From assembly GCF_016745255.1 (NCBI RefSeq), contig NZ_JADOEQ010000004.1, positions 62,001-126,000 on the forward strand: DNA of 64,000 nucleotides, given 5' to 3'. The translations under genes and the position numbers were made by a program. This stretch comes from Enterococcus sp. BWR-S5 (GTDB lineage: Bacteria > Bacillota > Bacilli > Lactobacillales > Enterococcaceae). The notes under the pieces were generated by a model that ran no database searches, had not been told where the DNA came from, and saw nothing but the letters and a program-made list of their open reading frames with translations. Below are positions 54,289 through 61,893 of the stretch, piece after piece (positions within the stretch are counted from its first letter, which is position 1; every line of letters begins with the position of its first letter).

Positions 54289-56277
54289 TTACCCATTCCA
54301 ACCAAAGTCAGCATTCAACAATTCCACCTGTTCGTTATACGGTGAGTCACTACATATTTCCGGTAGGTTCGCTCTTACAAGTGCCTCAGCACAATTAGGA
54401 ACAACCATGTTTCCAATTCTGGCTACTTGCTTTGCTTTACTAATTCTCTTACCATTTTTATCTTTATCAAGTACATAGTTATCCGGAACACCTTGAGCTT
54501 TAGCCAGTTCCTTTGGCTCCAGCATCCTCAAAGTAATATCAACAATTTTATAATTTTGATCCTTTATCCTAACCAAGCCAAACCTATCTTTAGTAGGTAT
54601 TGTATGCATAGGTCCATCTATATCCTGACCAATATCCGATCCATAATATTTAGTTAAGAAAGCAGCCTCTTTATCGCCAAACACTGGTTTGTTGTAATAC
54701 TCTTCAAAGAATAGTTGAATTTCCGGATCACGATCTACAACTTCAGACTCCATCTCCACTTCAACAACTGAATGCCCATTTCTCATAGTCACTGTGTGCA
54801 AAGGATCATCCAAATTACTTGCTACCGATCTAGTTTGTCCTCCATAGGTTTTACTTACAAATGCTGTTACTAGTGAATGATGGTCTACCTGTGTGATAGT
54901 ATCTGTAGGCTTTCTCATGTCAATGCCTGCTCCTTGATAATTTCCACCATAGTTTTTGGCTAAAAATGCAGAAGCCAGCATTTGTTGTCCTCCAGTTGTG
55001 ATAGTAGACATCGGATCATTCGCATCACTTCCCGGATGGCCAGTATTATTTACTGCCATAAATGCAGTCATTAATGAATGATGATTGCTTTGGCTGGTAA
55101 TCGTAGATAGTGGCCCAGACACATCATCACCAGTTGAATTGCTAAAGTCCTTCTTAATCCAAGCGGCTGCCAAACCAAACTTATTCCCTCCGGCTGTAAT
55201 AGTTCCTAGCGGTTTATCCAAATTCAACACTCTTTTTCCATCTGGGTCGCCATATCCCATCTGAATAAGAGAAGGTGAAATGAGACAATGCTCTGCCTTA
55301 GTAGTAATTGTTGTTAGAGGATCATCCATTGAATAGGAAAGACGATCTCCGCCAAAACCAGTTTGTCCAATTCGTGCAATATAAGGAGCAACGACTCCAT
55401 AACCGTTCTTCATGGTTACTGTGCTTAATGGTTCATGAATGCTTTGACCTCTAAACTGCTCTCCTGAATGGTTCACACTCACTATAAATGGATCAGGATT
55501 ATCAATAACAAACTTTTTCAATCCTCTGGCAATTCGTTTCATCGTGTTAGGACTCAAAGGTTTCTTTCTTCCAAATATAGATTTACCAGGTATGTTCCAA
55601 TCAATACATTCTGCTGCTGATCTATAGGGTTCTAAAATTCCACCGGCTACTTCCAAACTCTGCCGATCGCCATGAGTTGGCTCAGGCCATACAATCGGCT
55701 GACTATCACAGCGAGCAATCATAAACAGCCTTTTTCTCGTTGTGGGCGCTCCATAATCACACGCTCTGAGTTCCTTAAATTCAACATGATAACCATGCTT
55801 TTTCAAGGATTTTACAAACGCTTTGAAGGTTTCTCCCTTTTTCTCTGGATCAGGCATGTGACCTTTTTCGGTTTTCATCAATGGTCCCCATGTCTTGAAC
55901 TCTTCTACGTTCTCTAAAATGATTACTCTTGGCTTTACAGTAGCAGCCCACCGGACAGCTACCCATGCCAAACCTCGAATGTTTTTATTTACTGGTGTAC
56001 CACCCTTCGCTTTTGAAAAATGCTTGCAGTCAGGGCTAAGCCAGCATAATGCTACTTGACGACCATCAGCCACTTCTCTTGGATCAACATCAAAAACATC
56101 CTCACAATAATGCTTTGTATTGGGATGGTTAGCTTCATGCATCGCTATCGCATCCGGATCATGATTAATGGCAACATCAACTGACCTTCCTATTGCTAAC
56201 TCAATTCCTGTAGATGCGCCGCCTCCACCTGCGAAGTTATCTACTACTATTTCATTTATCTCATTTCCTATTTTCAA
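54289..56277 (-). CDS. Phage DNA (cytosine-5-)-methyltransferase with repeated target region
   Basis: 662 aa. Motif I DNFAGGGGASTGIELA at about 13, catalytic Cys in SPDCKHFSKAKGG (motif IV, SPDC instead of PPC), motif VI ENVEEF, motif VIII TTRKRLFMIA and motif X region ARIGNMVVPNCAEAL near the C-terminus. Between about 265 and 560 a unit of roughly 40 residues recurs eight times, each with a P-L-x-T-I-T type core (PLSTVT, PLTTIT, PLGTIT, PLSTIT, PMSTIT, PTDTIT, PLHTVT, PMHTIP). It probably protects phage DNA from restriction. Convergent with the DUF4145 gene. Confidence 0.9.
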   Translation of the reverse strand: MKIGNEINEIVVDNFAGGGGASTGIELAIGRSVDVAINHDPDAIAMHEANHPNTKHYCEDVFDVDPREVADGRQVALCWLSPDCKHFSKAKGGTPVNKNIRGLAWVAVRWAATVKPRVIILENVEEFKTWGPLMKTEKGHMPDPEKKGETFKAFVKSLKKHGYHVEFKELRACDYGAPTTRKRLFMIARCDSQPIVWPEPTHGDRQSLEVAGGILEPYRSAAECIDWNIPGKSIFGRKKPLSPNTMKRIARGLKKFVIDNPDPFIVSVNHSGEQFRGQSIHEPLSTVTMKNGYGVVAPYIARIGQTGFGGDRLSYSMDDPLTTITTKAEHCLISPSLIQMGYGDPDGKRVLNLDKPLGTITAGGNKFGLAAAWIKKDFSNSTGDDVSGPLSTITSQSNHHSLMTAFMAVNNTGHPGSDANDPMSTITTGGQQMLASAFLAKNYGGNYQGAGIDMRKPTDTITQVDHHSLVTAFVSKTYGGQTRSVASNLDDPLHTVTMRNGHSVVEVEMESEVVDRDPEIQLFFEEYYNKPVFGDKEAAFLTKYYGSDIGQDIDGPMHTIPTKDRFGLVRIKDQNYKIVDITLRMLEPKELAKAQGVPDNYVLDKDKNGKRISKAKQVARIGNMVVPNCAEALVRANLPEICSDSPYNEQVELLNADFGWNG

Positions 56278-56301
56278 AATTCATTCCTCCAGTTCATATA
56301 T

Positions 56302-56517
56302 TCAGTAATCTATCTGAATCCATCCATTTCTTGTTTTATTCTGACAAAATAGGCGTAAGTCATTTTGAAGCTTCATCAGAAATACTCCCTTGTCACATCC
56401 AAATTCAATAATCATGACCCGTTCACCACTTGCATTTATTGGTCGTGCTGAATAAAAAATCAAGTTGTGTTTTTCGAAGTATCCGGCAAGAAGGCTTTCA
56501 GTTGTTTCCTCAGTCAT
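56302..56517 (-). CDS. Unknown small phage protein
   Basis: 71 aa from the ATG at 56517 (AGAGGGATTG upstream), overlapping the recU stop. Sequence starts MTEETTESLLAGYFEKHNLI. It has a beta-rich middle (RVMIIEFGCDKGVFLMKLQN). No family recognised; co-transcribed with recU. Confidence 0.65.
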   Translation of the reverse strand: MTEETTESLLAGYFEKHNLIFYSARPINASGERVMIIEFGCDKGVFLMKLQNDLRLFCQNKTRNGWIQIDY

Positions 56518-57082
56518 AGAACAATCCCTCTTCTTGCTGATCAATAAATTCAATTACTCTGTCAACATCTACGTAATTTAAAAATTGAATCGTTCCCGGT
56601 GTCTCTACTTGAAAAATTTCTGCCTCTTCTTCAGTAATATACTTTCGGCCATAAATACTTTTCATGTGTAACCAAATAGAAAATGGGATAAAAGCAGCAG
56701 TTTTATTGATTAACACGCATACTCCAGCAACAGCTCCCATTTTTTCATATTCTGTTAACTGCTCAAGTTGTGTAGCAGATAAACGGTCCTGATTCATTCT
56801 TTTTTCTGTCGTTGCTTTCGATTCAAAGATGATTGCACGCCTATCATTTAGAACTCCCTTGAAATCGCATTGAGCCTTCTCATGCTTTTGGAACTGAACG
56901 ATGGCACGGCCTCCATTTTCTTTCCTAATAATTTTGAACGGTTCCGGTGTTTTCTCAATCAGAGCGCGACCTCTTTTCTTATAAGCAGCGCATCCACCCA
57001 ATATCATTTTTTCAAAAGCTGAGCCTTGAGCATTATTCATTTTGCTTTTGTAGCTTCTAGCTAAGTCCTTCTTTTTTGTCAT
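56510..57082 (-). CDS. Holliday junction resolvase RecU-like
   Basis: 190 aa. The nuclease core shows QCDFKGVLNDRRAIIFESKA (Asp and ExK) and QLEQLTEYEKMGAVAGVCVL, and the N-terminal NAQGSAFEKMI contains the catalytic Glu. Phage RecU homologues are slightly shorter than host RecU. It cleaves recombination junctions. Start overlaps the previous stop by one base. Confidence 0.88.
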   Translation of the reverse strand: MTKKKDLARSYKSKMNNAQGSAFEKMILGGCAAYKKRGRALIEKTPEPFKIIRKENGGRAIVQFQKHEKAQCDFKGVLNDRRAIIFESKATTEKRMNQDRLSATQLEQLTEYEKMGAVAGVCVLINKTAAFIPFSIWLHMKSIYGRKYITEEEAEIFQVETPGTIQFLNYVDVDRVIEFIDQQEEGLFYD

Positions 57083-57909
57083 TAATTATTCCCTCCTTCA
57101 TCATCCCCAGAATCACGCCATGCTCTCAAGTAAATATGCCAACCTGTGAGTTCATAATATTTACACTCAATGTGGGTGATCCGATAATTTTTATATTTAC
57201 GACGAAAGAACTCTTCTCCACCGTCGTTGCTTAGTGCTAATGTTTCTACTTTTCTTTTTGAATAATCTCTATCATGGTCATCTTTCGTTAAAAAAGGCCT
57301 GTTCAAGTTTCTACTAGCTGACCATCTACGCTTCCCCTTCTTCCACCTGCTTTGCTTAGTAAAGTAATTTGCTAGAGCAACAATACCTTCATCACCTGAC
57401 TTGATAAGAGACATTTGAACAATACCTAATGATTCTTTCTTTTTTCCTCTGCCTCTGGACCACGAATCATCCAATATAGCCATGGGTAACGTATTTTTTA
57501 TAACCATGTGATGATGGATATTTTTTATATTTCCTGTTTCTTCATCAATTGAAAACTCAGTTATATAAATATATTTAATAGGCGGTAACTCCTCTTTCTT
57601 TACTTGATACCGTAATTTTTCTAAGTAGTTCTCCATGTCCTTTTTTGATTGTTCAATAGACAATGGCTTAAATTTTGGTTTATAAGTATGAGTTAAATAG
57701 ATATCCCCTTTTTTAAAATTCCCTTGGAACAACCAAAGAAGATGGCGCCGGCTATTTCTATCATTAGAATTTTGTTGTGCTGGTCGGCAAACTTCCTTCT
57801 TCCTCTTCCTTGATTTCTTTACAGCTATTTCCGCTGCTGCTGTTCGTGGAATGATATCTATTTCTATATAGTTTCCTGTTTCTATTGTTCGTTCCCTAAT
57901 GAATGACAT
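57082..57909 (-). CDS. HUH-type rolling-circle Rep-like protein
   Basis: 275 aa with GAGGTAGTTGG upstream. Motif I-like YLTHTYKP at about 75, motif II NIHHHMVIKN (HUH, about 132), and the motif III candidate ALANYFTKQS (Tyr-x-x-Lys, about 183). This set is the hallmark of rolling-circle replication initiators of Gram-positive plasmids and some phages. Here it is in an early operon before recU, in place of an obvious primase/helicase module, so it may start prophage replication. A candidate antisense RNA lies upstream. Confidence 0.78.
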   Translation of the reverse strand: MSFIRERTIETGNYIEIDIIPRTAAAEIAVKKSRKRKKEVCRPAQQNSNDRNSRRHLLWLFQGNFKKGDIYLTHTYKPKFKPLSIEQSKKDMENYLEKLRYQVKKEELPPIKYIYITEFSIDEETGNIKNIHHHMVIKNTLPMAILDDSWSRGRGKKKESLGIVQMSLIKSGDEGIVALANYFTKQSRWKKGKRRWSASRNLNRPFLTKDDHDRDYSKRKVETLALSNDGGEEFFRRKYKNYRITHIECKYYELTGWHIYLRAWRDSGDDEGGNN

Positions 57910-58000
57910 TCCAACTACCTCACTCTTGGTTATTTTCTTTCCGGCTTAAGTTAATACCTATTACAAGCCGTATGAAACGCTGATTTTCCAACGTTTCAGA

Positions 58001-58100
58001 TTGAAAAAAATCACCAAGAATGATATAATTAACTCATGAATAATTGTCTTTATCACTCTTGGTGAAGATGATGGAACCTTGTTGGCAGACAAGGTTTTTT
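58001..58100 (+). ncRNA. Candidate small RNA with promoter and terminator opposite the rep leader
   Basis: Plus-strand promoter TTGAAA (58001-58006), 17-bp spacer, TATAAT (58024-58029). A terminator AACCTTGT/ACAAGGTT with TTTTTT ends at about 58100, predicting a transcript of about 65 nt. No ORF with a ribosome site is inside. The 15-bp inverted repeat at 58011-58025/58051-58065 (14 of 15 match) overlaps the promoter. It is transcribed against the leader of the minus-strand rep gene that starts at 57909, as plasmid counter-transcribed RNAs are. Confidence 0.6.
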
Positions 58101-58111
58101 CTTTTGTCTTT

Positions 58112-58861
58112 CTATGCGATAACTGTTACTTTTTCGCTGTTGATTAGCTCTTCCAGTTCAGTTTCCAAATATTCTTTGATATTTGTTTTTGCATGGTATT
58201 TCCATAAGCCGCCATCTGCTTCAAATAAGGCGCAATCTCCATTACTGTTAATCCGGAAAATAAATTGACTTTCTGGCTGATCTACTTCTAGAAACGTTCG
58301 ATAAGGTTTCAAGACTGCCGGACTTGGAACTTTTGCATCATCCACTGTGGATGCTCCTGTTCTCACTGTTGCTACTTGTGACACTCCGTTATCTCGTAAA
58401 TCTGAACTATCTTCTAAACGAATAGCACTGGCAAATTCCATGATTGCTTCTGCATCTTTTGTGCGGTCAAATAGAGACATCATATCAATCTTGAATCGTT
58501 CTTGATCTAAGAAATGGCCGTATGGATATCGATTCTGTTCTGCGTTTGCTTCAATCAGACTTTCGCGCTTTCTTTCGCCATTTAGTTGACTGTATACCTT
58601 CACTCGTGTTGGACTTTCAACATGAATCAGCAACTCATCCGGTTCATCAACCATTTCTTGATCAAATTTAGAATTCAGATATTGAACCAATCCAGTAAGT
58701 GATGAAACCTCTAAGGTGGATGCATACCGCGTAGGAAATAATTCTGTAAGGTTCGCTTTATCTCTATCGAAAAATGTATGCTCATCTTCTTTAAAGATGA
58801 CATCTTGCTTCTCACGTAATTCCACACCATACTGAATCGCCTCTTTAATATTTTCTGTCAT
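58112..58861 (-). CDS. Unknown phage early protein, resembles DUF2303 (YfdQ-like)
   Basis: 249 aa with GGAGGAAAAAATA. It starts MTENIKEAIQYGVELREKQD and has LVQYLNSKFDQEMVDEPDEL and CALFEADGGLWKYHAK. The pattern suggests the YfdQ/DUF2303 family seen in prophages, but this is only a recollection of pattern. Lies between the next unknown gene and the rep leader. Confidence 0.6.
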   Translation of the reverse strand: MTENIKEAIQYGVELREKQDVIFKEDEHTFFDRDKANLTELFPTRYASTLEVSSLTGLVQYLNSKFDQEMVDEPDELLIHVESPTRVKVYSQLNGERKRESLIEANAEQNRYPYGHFLDQERFKIDMMSLFDRTKDAEAIMEFASAIRLEDSSDLRDNGVSQVATVRTGASTVDDAKVPSPAVLKPYRTFLEVDQPESQFIFRINSNGDCALFEADGGLWKYHAKTNIKEYLETELEELINSEKVTVIA

Positions 58862-58873
58862 TATTTTTTCCTC

Positions 58874-59302
58874 CTAATTACTTTGTCTTTTTTGGAAGTC
58901 AATGACTTCCTTTGTTTCTGATTCTGGTTTTTCAAGTTCATCTACAGGCTGGCCTGTATCAGTTTTTACTTTTAAATCATCAGGGTCCATAAACATCTGT
59001 CCTCTGGCACCTGATTTCAATTCAGCTGCTTCGATATGGCCGGTATTTTCATTTCGGCCAAAAAGCACCTTCGTTTCTGTTTCTTCACGTGGAACGAGCT
59101 TACTTTTACTAATGCAAGTAATTGTTACCTGTTCACGTTTTTTATCCGGTACGACATCAATTGTTAATGTCACTTGTCTTTTCTTAGTAGCTTCAGTATT
59201 CTTATCCAAGATATTTGCAAAGACTTGTTCCATCTCGTAATCAAATTTTTCTTGGATGGCTCCATCGTTTATTTCTGACAGATTCAACTTCATGTTCTCC
59301 AT
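58874..59302 (-). CDS. Unknown phage early protein (often annotated replication terminator protein)
   Basis: 142 aa, starting MENMKLNLSEINDGAIQEKF; contains RQVTLTIDVVPDKKREQVTI and a Pro/Glu-rich tail. Similar proteins in Clostridium and Enterococcus prophages carry the name replication terminator protein without proof. It is 12 bp upstream of the DUF2303-like gene. Confidence 0.6.
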   Translation of the reverse strand: MENMKLNLSEINDGAIQEKFDYEMEQVFANILDKNTEATKKRQVTLTIDVVPDKKREQVTITCISKSKLVPREETETKVLFGRNENTGHIEAAELKSGARGQMFMDPDDLKVKTDTGQPVDELEKPESETKEVIDFQKRQSN

Positions 59303-59370
59303 TCCTGTTTCCCTCTCTTTCTGATATAATGACTGTGATATGATTTATTTGAAGCAATATGAGTGGCTGC

Positions 59371-59661
59371 TCATGTTGCTTTTTCCATTTGACCTAAAAA
59401 AGTTTCTCTGAGTGTATCTAATCGGTTAGTGTTTCCTTGTAGTCTCGGTAGTTTCGCTTCATAGACTGGTCGCCAATCCCAATTTCTCCACAACCACAAT
59501 CGGTTGTTTTCTATTTTGAACCGCTTGTTCAATCCATCTATCTTCACTTGATACACATAATTTCCGGAAGGTTTTTCCTCTTCTTCTAGGATGATTCCGT
59601 TATTTGAATAGAAAAATGCTGCTGCTACTTGTTTTTGCTCATTGCTGTAGCGGCTATTCAT
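59371..59661 (-). CDS. Unknown small phage protein
   Basis: 96 aa from the ATG at 59661 (a GTG at 59670 is possible). Starts MNSRYSNEQKQVAAAFFYSN. Tryptophan-rich middle (LWLWRNWDWRPVYEA). No family recognised. It overlaps the end of the next gene by a few bases. Confidence 0.6.
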   Translation of the reverse strand: MNSRYSNEQKQVAAAFFYSNNGIILEEEEKPSGNYVYQVKIDGLNKRFKIENNRLWLWRNWDWRPVYEAKLPRLQGNTNRLDTLRETFLGQMEKAT

Positions 59662-59875
59662 TGCATGCACTTCTTTTTCTATTTTTGAATCTTCGATAAT
59701 GTTTCTCTAAAAGATTGCGTTCGCTGGCCATCTTTTGCCTTAAGTCATGATAACCTGTGGTCATGCCGCGTTCGTTGTAATAATTTTCGATAGCATTTAG
59801 CGCTTCTCTATGTTTTTGAAATTGCTCTTCCGCTGTGTAATTTTTTATCTGGTCTGGATAATAACTTGTTTGCAT
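59654..59875 (-). CDS. Unknown small phage protein
   Basis: 73 aa from the ATG at 59875 (GGAGGTGCTTTAC). Starts MQTSYYPDQIKNYTAEEQFQ; highly helical with Arg/Lys-rich end (EKHYRRFKNRKRSA). No family recognised. Confidence 0.62.
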   Translation of the reverse strand: MQTSYYPDQIKNYTAEEQFQKHREALNAIENYYNERGMTTGYHDLRQKMASERNLLEKHYRRFKNRKRSACNE

Positions 59876-59890
59876 GTAAAGCACCTCCGT

Positions 59891-60070
59891 TCAATTAATT
59901 ATTTTTCGTTCTTTTCCGCTTACCTTGATTTTGTTTGGTTTATTAGTGACTGCAACAACTGTCCAAACTACTACTGATAAAAATCCGAGCAGCAATGAGG
60001 CTCTAAAAGAGAGTCCTAATAATGACATCAAAGCCACATCAGGTAAAACTTGGATTATCTTTTGTTTCAT
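59891..60070 (-). CDS. Small membrane protein
   Basis: 59 aa (starts MKQKIIQVLPDVALMSLLGL), GAAGGGAACTG upstream and start overlapping the upstream stop (ATGA). One or two hydrophobic segments (FRASLLLGFLSVVVWTVVAV) and a basic C-terminus. Unknown. Confidence 0.6.
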   Translation of the reverse strand: MKQKIIQVLPDVALMSLLGLSFRASLLLGFLSVVVWTVVAVTNKPNKIKVSGKERKIIN

Positions 60071-60213
60071 TCTTTCAGTTCCCTTCTATAGATAATTGAC
60101 AACAGAAGCCAGATTACTAAATACAAAACTGCTGCTGCATAATGAAAAACCCTCAGATATGCAATTACTACCACAAGAAAGATTAAGGAAACGGCAATGA
60201 ACATTTCTTTCAT
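60067..60213 (-). CDS. Small membrane protein
   Basis: 48 aa (MKEMFIAVSLIFLVVVIAYL), GGAGAAGG upstream, ATGA-type overlaps with both neighbours. Two hydrophobic stretches separated by a Tyr/His turn (RVFHYAAAV). Unknown; part of a run of small early genes. Confidence 0.6.
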   Translation of the reverse strand: MKEMFIAVSLIFLVVVIAYLRVFHYAAAVLYLVIWLLLSIIYRRELKE

Positions 60214-60359
60214 TTAGCTACCTTCTCCGGCTTATCCTTCTGACCTTCAACTTCATCTTTCTTTTTGACCACTGCTTTTATCTCGACGCCCAAGCGCCGG
60301 GAATGAATCCCAGCTAAGGCATCAAACAAATCTTGAACGTTCTTTTCACTCATTCCCAT
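60210..60359 (-). CDS. Small soluble phage protein
   Basis: 49 aa (MGMSEKNVQDLFDALAGIHS), GGAGGAGTAGT upstream, overlapping the next gene. Lys/Glu-rich tail. Unknown. Confidence 0.6.
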   Translation of the reverse strand: MGMSEKNVQDLFDALAGIHSRRLGVEIKAVVKKKDEVEGQKDKPEKVAK

Positions 60360-60434
60360 TACTACTCCTCCTCACACTGATTTTTGTTGGTTGCTTCTTT
60401 GCTGTTTCTAATTCCTTCTATTTCTCACTTCCTG

Positions 60435-60466
60435 TATAATTGATTTATCGACAACTGGTCTGTCGA
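60435..60466 (+). promoter_or_regulatory. -10 box and adjacent palindrome upstream of 60490 gene
   Basis: TATAAT at 60435-60440, then TCGACA (60448-60453) and TGTCGA (60461-60466) form a 6-bp-arm palindrome near the likely start of transcription, an operator-like arrangement. No convincing -35 box. Confidence 0.4.
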
Positions 60467-60489
60467 AATACGATAGAAAGAGAGGAATA

Positions 60490-60756
60490 ATGATGCTTGA
60501 AAAGTATCCTGAACTTAAATATGAATACCATTTTGACAATCAGAATCATTTCATAGAAACACCATTTGCTGAAAAAGATGGATGGATGCCTAAAGAAATG
60601 ATTGATACTGAAGAAGGCCAAGGCGGTTATATGGAGTATCCTAACGGTGTGAAATTGTTAGCCATCACAGATATTCAAAAAGGTCTTGTCTCTTATTACA
60701 CTAACTATCCTTTAAAAGAGATTTCTCCAAATCGCTTCGCTTTTGATTTTTCTTAA
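60490..60756 (+). CDS. Unknown phage protein on plus strand
   Basis: 88 aa with AGAGAGGAATA upstream (an ATGATG start). Sequence begins MMLEKYPELKYEYHFDNQNH and contains PFAEKDGWMPKEMIDTEEGQ. It is on the opposite strand to its early-gene neighbours and has its own -10 box and palindrome. No family recognised; could be an autonomous cargo gene. Confidence 0.6.
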   Translation: MMLEKYPELKYEYHFDNQNHFIETPFAEKDGWMPKEMIDTEEGQGGYMEYPNGVKLLAITDIQKGLVSYYTNYPLKEISPNRFAFDFS

Positions 60757-60841
60757 AACCAAAGCCTTTTTTCGACCATTCCCATACTCCGTTTTTCATG
60801 GGGATGGTTATTTTCTTATTTGCTGACGCTTGCCGATCCAT
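60701..60841 (-). CDS. Possible small ORF antisense to the 60490 gene end
   Basis: 46 codons from the ATG at 60841, with a strong GAGGAGGGAGAAGT upstream. It begins MDRQASANKKITIPMKNGVW. The last 55 bases overlap the plus-strand gene in antisense. Strong ribosome site, weak otherwise; may be real or chance. Confidence 0.35.
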   Translation of the reverse strand: MDRQASANKKITIPMKNGVWEWSKKGFGFKKNQKRSDLEKSLLKDS

Positions 60842-60853
60842 ACTTCTCCCTCC

Positions 60854-61033
60854 TCATGCTGATTTTTTGCTAGTTGCTTCTTTGATGATTTCCAAACGCT
60901 CTTTTTCATCCTCATCGGAGTCACCTAGCTTTGCCAATATAAAGCCCGCAATTAGTTGTTTGCCGCCATACTCTAGCGATGTGAACTTGCGGAGTGTATT
61001 CTCCATTACTTTTTCTTTTGTTTCGAGTGACAT
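60854..61033 (-). CDS. Small early protein, first gene after the lysogeny switch
   Basis: 59 aa from the ATG at 61033, chosen because AAGGAGGTGAGCGTC precedes it and because a longer frame would begin in the promoter region. Starts MSLETKEKVMENTLRKFTSL and has YGGKQLIAGFILAKLGD. First gene transcribed from the early promoter opposite the repressor. It may be a Cro-like or unrelated early protein; no HTH is evident. Confidence 0.7.
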   Translation of the reverse strand: MSLETKEKVMENTLRKFTSLEYGGKQLIAGFILAKLGDSDEDEKERLEIIKEATSKKSA

Positions 61034-61054
61034 GACGCTCACCTCCTTAGCATG

Positions 61055-61138
61055 AATGTAGCTTACATCATCAATATAATAGCTTTTAGCTACTTTGTCA
61101 AGAAAAAAGTTGCTAAAAGGGATTTTTTGATTTATACT
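61055..61138. promoter_or_regulatory. Divergent lysogeny-switch promoters
   Basis: Minus strand: TTGACA (61096-61101), 17 bp, TATATT (61073-61078) drives the early genes. Plus strand: TTGCTA (61110-61115), 17 bp, TATACT (61133-61138) drives the repressor. Repressor half-site candidates TTTTAGC (61084-61090) and GCTAAAA (61112-61118) flank the early -35, and ATGTA/TACAT (61055-61067) forms another palindrome. Confidence 0.75.
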
Positions 61139-61162
61139 GATTTTTGAAAGGTGGTGGGTTTG

Positions 61163-61537
61163 ATGCAGAAAATGAGAGTTAAAACTCTTAGGAAGAGCCT
61201 TGGGCTTAACCAAGAGAGTTTCGGAGAGGTTCTGGGTGTGGGTAAGACCGCCGTAAGTAAATGGGAGCACGGTGTAGTTGAAGTTCCCTCATATCAAGTG
61301 AAATTAATGAGCAAAGAGTTTAATATGAATCCTGATTGGTTCCGAACTGGTGTCGGAGAAATGTTTAATAAATCTGATGACATAATCATGGACTTATTTA
61401 GGAAAGTAAATTTCGGTGATAACGAATTTCATAAAAATCTCTTTCGAGCATTTGCAAAATTTGATGAATCGGAATGGATTGCATTAGAAAGCATCATAGA
61501 CAAAATAAATGAAGAAACAAAAAAACAGACTGATTAA
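61163..61537 (+). CDS. cI-like XRE-family repressor
   Basis: 124 aa from the ATG at 61163, with AAGGTGG 8 nt upstream; a GTG at 61151 is an alternative. The N-terminal HTH_3 is clear (LRKSLGLNQESFGEVLGVGK then TAVSKWEHGVVEVPSYQVKL). The C-terminal region (about 70-124) is helical and lacks the LexA/CI S24 autoprotease signature. So SOS induction would need another step, perhaps via a partner protein. Confidence 0.88.
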   Translation: MQKMRVKTLRKSLGLNQESFGEVLGVGKTAVSKWEHGVVEVPSYQVKLMSKEFNMNPDWFRTGVGEMFNKSDDIIMDLFRKVNFGDNEFHKNLFRAFAKFDESEWIALESIIDKINEETKKQTD

Positions 61538-61674
61538 TCAGCCTGTTTATAGTAATAGATAACTATCTCTCGAATTTCCTTTAAATGTTTCAGGTTATTG
61601 ATTTGCAAAAGATATTCTGAGATATTCTCGATATATTCTTCTTTTGTTTTAAGAGTCACTTTTTTATCTTCCAT
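61534..61674 (-). CDS. Unknown 46-aa protein convergent with the repressor
   Basis: 46 aa from the ATG at 61674 (GGGAG 9 nt upstream). It starts MEDKKVTLKTKEEYIENISE and is predicted as helix-rich (YLLQINNLKHLKEIREIVIY). The end overlaps the repressor stop by 4 bp on the opposite strand. No family recognised. It could be the first gene downstream of the 19-aa peptide gene and so share its transcript. Confidence 0.5.
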   Translation of the reverse strand: MEDKKVTLKTKEEYIENISEYLLQINNLKHLKEIREIVIYYYKQAD

Positions 61675-61796
61675 TTTAAACATCTCCCTATTTATATTAA
61701 CGGGTCTGGTTAAATTTATGAGAGATTATAAAAAACTGATGTTTTGTTTCGGTTAGTCTGATATACTTCTATATTGTAGAGTATATCTACTTTTAG

Positions 61797-61868
61797 CGGG
61801 AGCAGCACTAGCTAAGTGCATCAACATCCGGGATTGGTGATCAGGGATGCTAGCTCCTGTTTTTTTGT
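61797..61868 (+). ncRNA. Candidate small structured RNA ending in a terminator
   Basis: Stem GGAGC (61799-61803)/GCTCC (61853-61857) closes an inner GCATC (61818-61822)/GATGC (61846-61850) stem and a small hairpin GCACT/AGTGC (61805-61819), followed by seven T. This is a plus-strand terminator with no plus-strand gene upstream within 250 bp, so it should belong to a short transcript. It converges on the 3' side of the 19-aa peptide gene and would be antisense to that mRNA. Confidence 0.5.
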
Positions 61869-61893
61869 ACTTTCTACTTAATAACGCTTCATG

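Noticed and set aside
55000-56200. Repeats in the methyltransferase gene as a possible CRISPR or tandem DNA repeat
   Set aside because: They are degenerate repeats at protein level within an intact ORF; no regular identical DNA repeats or spacers were seen anywhere in the window.
60854-61270. A 138-codon minus-strand ORF reaching into the repressor gene
   Set aside because: Its first 79 codons cover the divergent promoters and the repressor start. The ATG at 61033 has a strong ribosome site.
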